Shown here piece by piece: positions 34,340-44,470 of a stretch of 64,000 bases of DNA (the stretch's first letter is position 1; every line of letters begins with the position of its first letter). This DNA is from Siphonodentalium dalli (lineage: Eukaryota > Mollusca > Scaphopoda > Gadilida > Siphonodentaliidae): the NCBI GenBank assembly GCA_032622095.1, contig CP136064.1:254698484-254762483 (forward strand). Reading direction: 5' to 3'. The translations under genes were made by a program, and so were the position numbers. The notes under the pieces were generated by a model, which saw nothing but the letters and a program-made list of their open reading frames with translations, ran no database searches and had not been told where the DNA came from.

Positions 34340-35460
34340 GTTCCAACCTTCGTTCTTGTGAGCCATCTTGAAACAATCGGAGCGGTATATCATAAGAATG
34401 GAATTCAGTCATCATAAACTGAAAATATCGTTCACTTGTACTCAACAATTACGCACTTCGATGTAATTTTACACATAGCAACACGTGTTTAATAAACTAG
34501 TTCTATTCAACGATTTGACTAATCTTTTTTACTCAACTTTGAAAGTGAAACCAGTCAACAACGTGTTTAAATTAGTTCAGGCGACCAATTCTTTAATTTG
34601 AGTCTGTATTTCTGGAATATTCAGATTAATGCGCATTGAAATGACTTTGATCGTATTTTTTTATTACCGCAGCCACTTGGAAGTAGTAAATTCATTATAT
34701 TGAGCCATTAAAGCTGAGCTGATCACTCACTATTTTTCGAGCACCTGGATAACCAGTGTTTTCAAATAGACAATTGCAACCGGTACCCAGGTTTTATGAA
34801 ATTGGCGTTTGATTAACCAACTTATTAAACTCTGGGTTTTATTCTTGTTACAATAGATCAGTCTCCTGGCATGGGCCGCAGTGTTTTAAGAGTGGGAACT
34901 CTAAATGCTTGAACATGGAAGTGATGCTAGTTTGAAGATTTGTATGTTTATTTTGAATATTCTCAGTAACAAATCAGAATTAATTTTGTTTTTACTCAAC
35001 TTTGAAAGTGAAACCAGTCAACAAAGTGTTTAAATTAGTTCAGGCGACTAATTCTTTAAAAAAGATAATTATAGAATAGTTTAGAGTGACGCCCCTTATC
35101 ACAGATGCACGCGTGCTATTATAGATTGATATGTGGTTAACCCAGACGTGTTTAAGACATTTTGCGAATCACTTTAGACAATCAGACATATTTTTTACTT
35201 CATGTGCAGGTAAGATATTAGGGAAATTCTGAAATCGAGTAATTGATAACACGATATCGAATAACCTTGATCGGTTTTGTTCTTAGCTCGAGGTTTAGTG
35301 CCTCAATTTATAGATTCCTCCGACCTGGCGAAAAGCATAATTTCCCACTTAGGTACCCCCATAGTATAGGATCCTCAGTCCTATAGGATCCTTTAGCCAC
35401 AAAAATCAACAATGATATGGGAAAGGCCGTGGTATTTGGAATCTAACATTCCACATCATT
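34340..35460. other. Non-coding stretch with one dispersed pair
   Basis: A 70-bp sequence with TTACTCAACTTTGAAAGTGA and AAATTAGTTCAGGCGAC occurs at about 34529-34598 and again at 34992-35058. No exon is seen. Confidence 0.5.
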
Positions 35461-35464
35461 AAAC

Positions 35465-35820
35465 GTTCCGTGGGACATTTTTCCTAATTTCGAGGGCTGG
35501 GTTCTTGGTCAGGTACTCCTGAGTACCCGGGTAGGTACTCCACTGTAATTCCAAAATACGTGGGGAAGATTCTCGACATAGTACCTCGATATTTTGTGCT
35601 AAAGAGTACCTGGAAATGAACCACGGAGTACCTGGACAGGTACTCCGCATAGTACCTGAATGTTTGGTGTTCCATAGTACCTGGACCACATGTACTCCTG
35701 AGGAAATACATGTATATAGGTAGTACATAGTACCTGGATTTGTGGTACTCAAGAGTACCAACATTTCGGTACTCCGCATGGGACACGTATTGTATCTACG
35801 TAGGTAATCCAGTGGACCTT
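35465..35820. repeat. Degenerate AGTACCTGG/GGTACTCC repeat
   Basis: About 350 bp in which GGTACT and AGTACC alternate every 20-35 bp. Because the core GTAC is palindromic, the segment has repeat units in both orientations and could form many small hairpins. Long minus-strand frames here are by-products. Confidence 0.65.
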
Positions 35821-36059
35821 GGTTCTAAGAGTGTATTATGGTTGGTTCTCAAATTGTTCAATGCAGATGTATACTCATTAGATTCACATAGGATATAAAA
35901 ATATATTTGAATATTTTTGAACATTGGAGTTTAAATAATTCTGATTCGAAATTAATAGCCAACACAAGCTTCTGTTACTGGAATTCTATATTCGTTCCAG
36001 GTTTAGGTAAAGAAATGTCACAATTTTTAGAACACTAATACTAAATATACATGGACGAG

Positions 36060-36850
36060 GCGACAGGGGGTTTGGGGGTGTCTTACCTCCCCAACTTTGG
36101 TCAAAATGTTCAACAGTTGGAAATTTCATAGCTGACACAACATTAGTTGGATATTTCACACCAACAATAGGTTGAAAATGTTATTGTACTTTGATTTTCA
36201 AACAATTTATTGTTTTTGGACCAATATTTGCATATTTTCCTTCTTTTGGTAATCATTTTGGACTGAAATGCCCATCAGTTGGAAATTTTCCAACTTTAGT
36301 GGGGTGTCATGTTGGAAATTTCAAACACTTGAAAAGCTTGTGTTCTGGTCCCTCCCCCGTGGCTAGTAAAAAACTGCTAATTAATTTAAGAAAACAATAT
36401 TATCCTACATTTGGTCAAAATTGTCACTGGAAATTTTCCAATCTAAGACTTGTCAGGTTTGATATTTCCAACTCTGGGAAGGCTTAAGGCTAGTCTAGAT
36501 GCTACGATTTTGCGATCTTCTTGTTCATATTTCAAAATTTTCGCACAGAAGGCCGAACCACGGTGGTCCAGTGTGTCCTGGTCCCTCCCATGTGGACAAT
36601 ACTAAACTACAATATTTTACTACATTTGGTTAAGAGTGTGGACTGAAATGGTCATCAGTTGGAAATGTTCCAATCTAAAGCTGAGTATGAAGTTTTAAAT
36701 TTCCAACACTAGGCAAGTTTGAGGTTAGTCTAGATGCCAGGATTTTGCGATTTTCTTGTTTAGTTTTCAAAATGTTCTCACACCGGACCGAACAACCATG
36801 GTCAGCCCAGTGTGTCCTGGTGTGTTGCCCGCAGTCGTGTGCATTTGTCT
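36060..36850. repeat. Two diverged copies of a ~400-bp repeat
   Basis: 36230-36600 and 36620-36830 share TTTGGACTGAAATG, CATCAGTTGGAAAT, TTCCAATCTAA, GGTTAGTCTAGATGC, ATTTTGCGAT and CAGTGTGTCCTGGT in the same order. The plus frame at 36191-36487 follows this repeat and is not called coding. Confidence 0.7.
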
Positions 36851-37900
36851 GGAGTTATAACACTAGATGTTAGGATTTATGCAATTTTCAGGTTAAAATA
36901 TCTGAATATTATCGTACGAAGTGGATAGAACCATGGTTAATGAATAGGCTATTAAGCCTGAACATTTAGATGAAAGGGGAAATGAAATTATGCAAAACCT
37001 TTGTTTGGTCTGATTGAAGGGCGGGGGAGGGGCCAAATGGAATAATGCAGTTTTGGTTTGATTAAATGGGGGTGTGTGCAAAGGGAATTATTGAAAACAT
37101 AGTATTTGGTCTCATTCAGGGGGGTGGGTAGCCACGTCACTGTAAGCATAGTGGGTTTTTTCGACAGTGATTCCCATGCCATTGGTACGGGAATAATAAT
37201 TTCTTTACATTATTAATTGAATGCACGTCATATTCTCAAAATATGTCTTGTTGTGTTTTGAAAGAGGGGGTGGGTAGTGGAAATACAAAATAAACTTGGC
37301 ATACATAGGCCATCTAATACTTGAGTTTTGAAAATTGTTTAAATGGCACCTATTTCACCACATCTAATAGACAGTAAGCACAAAAATAGAAAGCTATGAA
37401 AAAAAATATTTGACTCCTATTGACTAACCACCCACCACTTCATACCGACTGTTACACGTGCTCAGAAAAAAAGTATTGACCCCATCCAGACCCTGAGTAT
37501 CGCTAATTTCTCTGGGTGAATGTTATAACATGTTAGGTGTCAGCTGTAATACTTGTGGGAGCATAACAGTCTAATTTTCATTTTGGGTGTAAATTTAACT
37601 TCAAACTGTTTACTGTCAACTTCTCCCTAATACATAGCCGTCGCTCAATTTAATACCCCTGGGGTGGGGTATATTTCCACTTATTATTTGGTTTAACCCA
37701 TAGACACGTGTGCTATGGACTGTAACAATGCGTTTAAAATACCAGTTATTAGGGCAATATTCCTATCAGATATACCCATCCAAATAAATATTGTATCACA
37801 TACTGTTTTGGTGAACGTCCATGATAACAATAAGCATTGATTCAAAATTAATTTATGGCCCATACATTAGCAAGTCAGTCTGTGTCATATAATATTTATG
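36850..37900. other. Non-coding stretch, nothing recognised
   Basis: 36960-37140 contains two or three short degenerate units with GGTCTGATTGAAGGG and GGTTTGATTAAATGGGGG. Nothing else. Confidence 0.4.
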
Positions 37901-37907
37901 TTTCCAG

Positions 37908-38030
37908 CTCAGAGTTGGAGTGAAAGAATCTATAACTGTGAAGCGAAAGTTCCCCGCCACAGAAATTGTTGATTGTGTTACAGAGAAAGTTATGAAGGTA
38001 TCTGATAGTGAGCCAGTTTATCTGAATGAG
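37908..38030 (+). pseudogene. Plus-strand exon fragment, unknown gene (part 1)
   Basis: A 123-bp phase-0 open exon flanked by TTATGTTTCCAG and a GTGTGT donor, encoding 41 residues of mixed, soluble character (start LRVGVKESIT, end EPVYLNE). It joins in frame with the exon at 39883. Because that partner contains an in-frame stop, I treat the pair as a likely pseudogene. The family is not firmly recognised. Confidence 0.4.
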
Positions 38031-39299
38031 GTGTGTAGTGACAAACAGTAAACCGCATATGGAGGCAATGCAATATCCAGGAGCGTCTTCAACATGCATA
38101 TATGTGCATCTATATGTTGACTAAAATGCAATTGATGCTAAAGATTCAATTTTACATTTCAGCCCCTTTCTGTAACAAGTTTTTTTTTATAGTTTCTTGG
38201 ATACAAAATAATAAATATGAATCGAAGACCCCAGTCAAGAAGAAACACTTCTATCAAATAATATTAATTGTACTTTTTGTAAATTTTTCTGGTATAGTAG
38301 ATACGATCAATTTGGGACATTGTAAAACTTGGGGAACGTTTGGAGCATAACACGTGGGAGAACTCTCTCTAACTGACATCGCCTGAACGTTTCAAATTGT
38401 TGTAAAAAATAGTAACAGAAATATACCAATTGATAATAGCATTATATAAGAAAATGTTGATATAAAATGAACATTAATTGATGGAAGCTTTTCCAGACAG
38501 GACTGGTGTCTCAGTTTTATTATTTTTTACCCCGGACACTATATAAAATTTAGTAACAAAGAGATAGTCTATCTTTAACCATGAATTAAAATTTCTGGTG
38601 TTAAACATCGCAGACTATGGTATAAATGTGATACATGTACCAACAAACTGGCGGCTCAACTTCAATGCGAACATTTTGGAAATCACGGTATGATTCGGTA
38701 GAAGAAATTCCTTACAAATCAAAGTAGTGAATATTAATGTAAAAAGCCATGGATATCTCACTGCCTCGTTATAAATGCACATACTAATATCAAACATATT
38801 ATATACTGTGCAACACTGATTATATTTTGCAGAAGTATAACTTTCAGAGCATTTCCTTCACCATAGCACAACGTTGCAGGCCAATACATCTACATATTGC
38901 AAAATAATAGATGCTGAATAGAGGTACAGAATTACATTGTGTGGGACCACCAACTGTGACCTGAATTAGATTGATGCATATTATGTACACGTACCATACC
39001 AATGATGGTGAAAATAGATATATGTTGAATATTAATAGTTATACAGTATGGTTGAATATATCTCGGACTCATAAATGTGTCGATGTCAGTGAGTACTGTC
39101 GGACGTAACAGACAACAATCGGAAATGATGAATTTATTAGAAATAATAAAAATACTATACATTTAACATTTCTTACGTTAAAATCCATTCTAGAATATTG
39201 AATGGATCAAAAAGAAATTCAAGCTGTCAAAGTAATCATTGATACTCAGTTGATAAATAGTATTAGTCCTCAAGGGAGATACATGTATTTATAATTTCA

Positions 39300-39445
39300 C
39301 ACTCTAAGATAATAGCCAGGTTCTGCCGCAAATATGTCATAATGTTTTGACCGTGTATTTGTAAGCATCATGATAATGTGAGTCAGGTGACCTCCATTGG
39401 CAATGGCAACACACATTACAAGTTACATGTAGATGTGGTGAACAT
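39300..39445 (-). pseudogene. Decayed relative of the CxxC fragment at 33247
   Basis: Minus-strand reading gives GHLTHII followed by a TRSKH stretch, aligning with GHLTHVLIASTSARSNQ at 33.3 kb. DNA similarity is clearest around GTCACCTGACTCAC. The CxxC half is not preserved. This supports the 33.2-kb fragment being a duplicated, once-coding sequence. Confidence 0.3.
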
Positions 39446-39882
39446 GGCTAAAACAACTGATACAGTGTAGTCTCGACATTAGCCGCATTAAAATGGTTTT
39501 AAAAACATGTAATTAAAGTAAGCACACAGTTTAGGTACTGAAATTTCGAATCAATAAAATGGTTGCACGTTTTATATCCCTCTGAATTGAAATAAAATAG
39601 CCCTTCAAAATCATGATCTGAATGCACACATAGTGTTTGAAACTTTGAGAAGTTTATATGTGCACAGTGTTTCCTGAAGAAAAATCAGGGACACTACTGA
39701 TGTCTGTACATGTATGCACATGGGTTTGTTCCAAATGGTTTTGGAATGATTAATTTTCTAAACTCAATATTGTTGAAATTCCTTTTCAATAACAGTGTAT
39801 GGGATCTTGAACATTATGTGTGTCTTCAAATTAAATTAATGTGATGGATCATAATTCTAATCAATATGCTGTCTAACTTCAG

Positions 39883-40299
39883 GAAACAACATATTTGAGT
39901 GTAGCTGATAAAACATATGCTTCAGTGTGGGCATGTATGCCAAGTGTGTGTAAGAATATTAACCTAAGTGCAGGACATAGCTATTGTACAGCTTCCATAA
40001 GTAAACAAATGCTATTAAATTCTTCAACATCACATATGAAACCACTTTCAACATCAACGCCAAGTAAGAATGTGGATAGAGAATGTAAGTCAAACAAAGA
40101 TACGGAAAGTGATTGTGAGAGTGTCAACACAGAGAATGAGAAAAATGATTCCCATTGAGATTATGTTAATATGGAATCTGACAGTGATAGCGATAGTGAT
40201 TGTTCAGATGGTGAGAATCAGAGTGTGGAAAAGAATTTTTTTAAAGAGAGAAAATTAATAGTGTTCGAAAGCTGCTTAGAAGAGTTATTGAACTTCTGC
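39883..40299 (+). pseudogene. Plus-strand exon fragment, unknown gene (part 2), with internal stop
   Basis: After the acceptor CTAACTTCAG the frame runs from ETTYLSVADK to a TGA at 40156-40158. It then continues open in the same frame through a Ser/Asp run (SDSDSDSDCSDGE) to KLIVFESCLEELLNFC near 40299. A segment of the form K-(F/L)-IVFESCL-x-LF-x-C is, to my recollection, found in uncharacterised transposase/THAP-like proteins of invertebrates; this is a weak assignment. One nonsense change in an otherwise open frame indicates a young pseudogene, or a real stop followed by an unrelated exon. Its end overlaps the antisense tail exon at 40285-40582. Confidence 0.4.
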
Positions 40300-40582
40300 A
40301 TATATGTCATTGTCCTGCTCTGCAAGTGGTGCTGTATATGTCGGCACGGGATAGGGGTCTTGCGTCCTGACCAACTGAAATCCAGTTTTGTACAATGCAG
40401 ACTCTCTTATGTCGGCGTAAACACTCTTGTAAACACCTTCTGCATGTATGTTATTGTTCGTCTTTGCACGTGGTGTTGATTCTGTTCTTTTTCCGATACA
40501 TCCTATAACCACATATGCATAGAACAGCCATAGCGAAAAATCCAATTGGAATCGCTACCAGATATGGAATCATCTTGAATAC
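40285..40582 (-). CDS. Mucin gene 2: transmembrane exon with tyrosine-rich tail (frame change)
   Basis: The exon starts after CATTATTTATAG on the minus strand. In the phase 1 left by the stalk exon at 42969 it encodes a hydrophobic segment (IPYLVAIPIGFFAMAVLCIC) followed by a basic stretch, and as written it stops at 40451. Shifting by one base at the A5 run near 40488 opens a long tail to the stop at 40285 with several tyrosines: YKSV, SVYADI (which fits the ITIM consensus S/I/V/L-x-Y-x-x-I/V/L), TYTAPL and DIYAEV near the C-terminus. The two frames abut exactly where the basic stop-transfer lies. I infer a one-base insertion (assembly error or real) or two isoforms. The tail suggests phosphotyrosine signalling. 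Confidence 0.6.
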
Positions 40583-40589
40583 TATAAAT

Positions 40590-42385
40590 AATGAAAGGTA
40601 TGTATATCAGAATGAATGGGGGTGCTAGCTCAGTAATTGCTTCAATGTACATGCGAACATTCTTTTCATTTTTAATCGAAATGGTCATGTTTCAATCAGA
40701 ATGGCAAACTGAGATGTACCTCAACTCAGATCAATCCTGAAAATGATAAAATGATAGGTCAAGATTATCTCCCATGCTCGGGTCCAAACTGCTCCGGCCC
40801 CACCCAGATACGACTGCGATTATGGTGTATGTGATCTAACGGCATTGTTCACCGGAACATCACAACATTGAGTCTTTCCCAGAGAGTTGAACTGCCTCAT
40901 AATCTTCAGCTGACAAATTATGTTCTGTGAAAGATGTTGATAGGGGAAATGCATGTTGAATTAACGTGTTCATAGTACATAAGTGTTAACTGGGCATTTA
41001 TGATTTTCAGAGCAGTATAGTGGATTTTTTTATTCAAGAATGTTGTTTACGTTCTTCTAATTTGCCACGGTCGGGGACCTCAACATATATTATGTATATA
41101 TCATTTTTGTCACATTTACATAGTTGCGAGACCACTAATTATTACAGTATATGTAATTGAGTGAGAAGAGCAGAGAGAATAAATTGTAGGGGCCTGCGAA
41201 TTGGGTGTTTTCATTTCAATCAGGCAAACGATTCGAAATGTCATTCTTACAGATTGGGTCGATTCGTTATGGATTAGTTGGCGATAACATTACATGCCCT
41301 ACCATCGAACATAACGATACGTGTGTACTTTTAATTCGTTTACTACATTATTATAGCGAATTTTCTTTTCTGGTAAGAGCTTTGTGGTCTGTAGAAAGCA
41401 CAGAAAAGCACCTGTCACCAAAGATTCGACGAAATTCGAATCGTGGTAGCCGATTTCGAATCAGACGAGCGATTTCGAATCGCATCAAATCGAATCGATT
41501 CGCATGGCCCTAATACATTCACCAAAACTAAATGAGGAGATTCTTTATTTGTACCATGTCCAGAACAGAATATCCATTAGTGCTCTGTACTTGTCCACGT
41601 TAAGTAATAGACGTGTTTTCTTTCTGACACGATGGATATTACATCTGTATGAACTACATTAACATACATTATTTTTTGAAAACTAGTGTATCTACATAAT
41701 CGGATTGGAATATGAAACTAATCTTAGCGAGTGTTATTATGTATGTATTGATGATTAAAATGGCTATGTATCTTTAACCAGGTTATGTGTGGCGCAGTAC
41801 ATATTATTTTCTGATCGGCGCGTGGTTGGCCTAAATCGGCAACGCCGTTCTTCGGTCAGAATAGTTAGAACTGAAACCATATGTTAAATATTATTTGTGT
41901 GTGGTGGAATATGATTTATTGTAAGTGAGTGTAAACGTTTAAGTAATAGTGCAATAATATATTATTATGTCAGATTTTGCGATTAGCCAATTGGCGTCGA
42001 TATCTAGTGACGGTATATGAACCCATATTAGGTTGGTGACCTAACATGAAATCAATATTAAGTGCGTATCAGCCATCTTGTTTTTTCAGAAACTCAGTCT
42101 CCTCTTGAATATTTTGGTGTATGTTGGCGCCAAGAAAGGGGATATCTGTCGGAAATCATTTTCGGATATATTTGAGGACTTCTAGAGACTCATAAATTAA
42201 CTATCAAACATGTTGTCCTACTTCTGATAATTATCCATTGACATAATGCGTTGACGTTCAACGCCCATGACGCGTCGATGTGACGTTAAATAATTGGTTA
42301 ATGGCCATAGACGACGCATTTATCTTACCAAATTACAATAAATTACAGGGATATGCTGGATTTTGTCATAATAAATACGCTACGG
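40590..42385. other. Intron of gene 2, nothing coding
   Basis: Contains a short tandem of TTTCGAATC-type units at 41425-41505, which makes the adjoining plus frame look Arg-rich. Otherwise featureless AT-rich sequence. Confidence 0.45.
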
Positions 42386-42390
42386 GACGC

Positions 42391-42472
42391 TTAGTGGTCG
42401 GACGTGGTGTCATGTGAGGCTCAGCTAGATCAACATTAGGCACCATATCCGACCACTAGGCGTCCCATAACT
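42391..42472. repeat. Long imperfect hairpin
   Basis: GGGACGCTTAGTGGTCGGAC faces ATCCGACCACTAGGCGTCCC, with arms of about 28 bp and a loop of about 24 bp. It could be a tiny foldback element or a structured RNA in the gene 2 intron. No second copy is seen. Confidence 0.7.
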
Positions 42473-42479
42473 TATAATA

Positions 42480-42968
42480 CAGTACCACGTAATCAAATTC
42501 AAGCAGTTAACCTCAAATCATAAATTACTTAATAGAATTAATATTCAAACTTATCTGTCAGATAAACGACATTCTTTCTGTTCACAAATTCAACATTTAA
42601 AACAAATACAGAATATTAAGATTCACTCGGCCAAAAGTGTATGATATTGTCAAATGAATTAGGAATATATCTTGACAGAGGCATTATAAATTAATTATAA
42701 ATGAATTGCAAGTGTTCTTATTATTATTAACTATAAATAATAACTTCCATCACAACGTATATTTCTGTTATTATTCTTTATCTGTTTATCATCGTTCTTG
42801 TTGCATGTTAGTACAGTTATTTTACTTGATGTATGTGCGTATTATGTAATCTCATATCCTTTTTTTTAATAAAACTCCATATTCTCTTCTATAATAAATT
42901 ATTATGTAATTTGAGGTTTGCATAGAAAATAACGCGTTTTCGTTTTATAATCTTAGTACATGTATTAC
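42480..42968. other. Start of gene 2 intron, AT-rich
   Basis: Follows the GTAATA donor of the stalk exon (reading leftwards). No exon or organised repeat. Confidence 0.4.
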
Positions 42969-44156
42969 CTAACTCGTCGTTTTCATCATCACCCTTGCCT
43001 AACGGAGTCGTTATGTTGGCTGTCGTAGTGGCGGTTATCTTCCTTGCCGTGGTCGCTGTTGTTGTCGTGATTGTAGTGAACATTGGCGTCGCTGTTGTCG
43101 TTGGTGTTGTCGTCGTCGACGGTGTTGTCGTCGTCGTTGTTGGTGTCGTCGTCGTTGTTGTCGTTGTTGGCGTCGGCGTTGTTGGTATCGTCGTCGTTGT
43201 TGGCGTCGATGTTGTTGTCGGCGTTGTCGTCGTCGTCGGTGTTGTCGTCGTCGTCGGTGTTGTCGTCGTTGTTGGTGTCGTCGTTGTTGTTGTCGTTGTT
43301 GGCGTCGGCGTTGTTGGTGTCGATGTTGTTGTCGTTGTTGGTGTCGTCGTTGTTGTTGTCGTTGTTGGCATCGGCGTTGTTGGTGTCGTCGTCGTTGTTG
43401 GCGTCGATGTTGTTGTCGCTGTTGTCGTCGTTGGTGTTGTCGTCGTCGTCGGTGTTGTCGTCGTCGTTGTTGGCGTCGGCGTTGTTGGTGTCGTCGTCGT
43501 TGTTGGCGTCGATGTTGTTGTCAGCGTTGTCGTCATCGTCGTTGGTGTCGTCGTCGTTGTTGGCGTCGTTGTTGGCGTCGTTGTTGGCGTCGGCGTTGTT
43601 GTCGTTGTTGGCGTCGGCGTTGTTGTCGTTATTGGTGTCGGCGTTGGTGTTGTTGTTGTCGTCGTCGGTGTTGGCGTCGGTGTTGTCGTCGTTGCTGTTG
43701 GCGTCGGTGTTGTCGTCGTCGTTGTTGGCGTCGGTGTTGTCGTCGTCGTTGTCGTCGTCGTCGTTGTCGTCGGCGTTGTTGACGTCGGTGTTGTTGTCTT
43801 TCCGGTTGGCGTCGCTGTCCTCGTTGACGCCGTCATTGTCGGTGTTGTTGTCGTCGTCGTCGTTGTTGTGGTTGTTGGTGTTGTTGTGGTTGGTGTTGTG
43901 TTAGTCGTTGGTCTGGTTGTAGGTGTTGGTGTTGTAGTAGTTGGTGTGGTTGTAGTTGTGGGTGTTGTTGTCGTAGTTGGTGTTGTTGTCGTAGTTGATG
44001 TTTGTGTAGTAGTGTGTCTTGTAGTTGTGGCTGGTGTGGTTGTAGTAGTAGTAGTTGTGAACATCCACCAGCACGTACCACAACAATTTTCTGGAGCGAT
44101 ATAAAGTTCACACAAGCTTGCATCACAGCCATCAGCTTTGTCACCATACTTGCATT
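42969..44156 (-). CDS. Mucin gene 2: Cys-rich module plus Thr-rich mucin stalk exon
   Basis: Minus-strand exon of 1,188 bp (396 codons) entered after TTTGTTACAG and left at GTAATA, phase 1 at both ends. It starts with C-x8-C-x4-C-x8-CC-x2-C (CKYGDK...CCGTCWW), then about 340 residues of TTTP-type repeat, then a short non-repetitive acidic piece (GKGDDENDEL) before the donor. It is the paralogue of the 25951-29943 exon but less than a third as long. The central 43010-43850 part uses ACG-rich threonine codons (GTCGTC on the plus strand), while the part near the Cys module uses the ACA/ACT/ACC pattern of gene 1. The frame read through the donor runs on to 42889; splicing to 40582 restores a transmembrane protein. 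Confidence 0.75.
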
Positions 44157-44470
44157 CTGTAACAAACATACATCTATTGTCAGAACACAATATACTACAT
44201 GAGCTAGCTGGTTCAACAATGAATAGAAACAACGTATGTCTACAATTTTGTGCTACCATATATCAATTATAACATATAATACCCCAAAATCTAGCTTAGT
44301 TAACACTTATACCTTGCATTACATATGACTCTTGTATGGATTGGATGCATATTGCAATCCGTTTAAAACGTTGTCCAAAATTGGCCTCACTAACAATGGA
44401 GTTAATGAAATAGCACAATAAGAGCATTGCGACTGGAGCGTAGCGACATATCAGACGTGTCAATGAAGGT
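44157..44470. other. Intron upstream of the gene 2 stalk exon
   Basis: Begins with the acceptor TTTGTTACAG (reading leftwards). It contains a normal pyrimidine-rich approach and nothing else recognisable. Confidence 0.4.

Noticed and set aside
42995-44104. Plus-strand Val/Gly and Ser/Leu frames opposite gene 2
   Set aside because: Shadows of the minus-strand ACN-CCN repeat, with no splice or start context.
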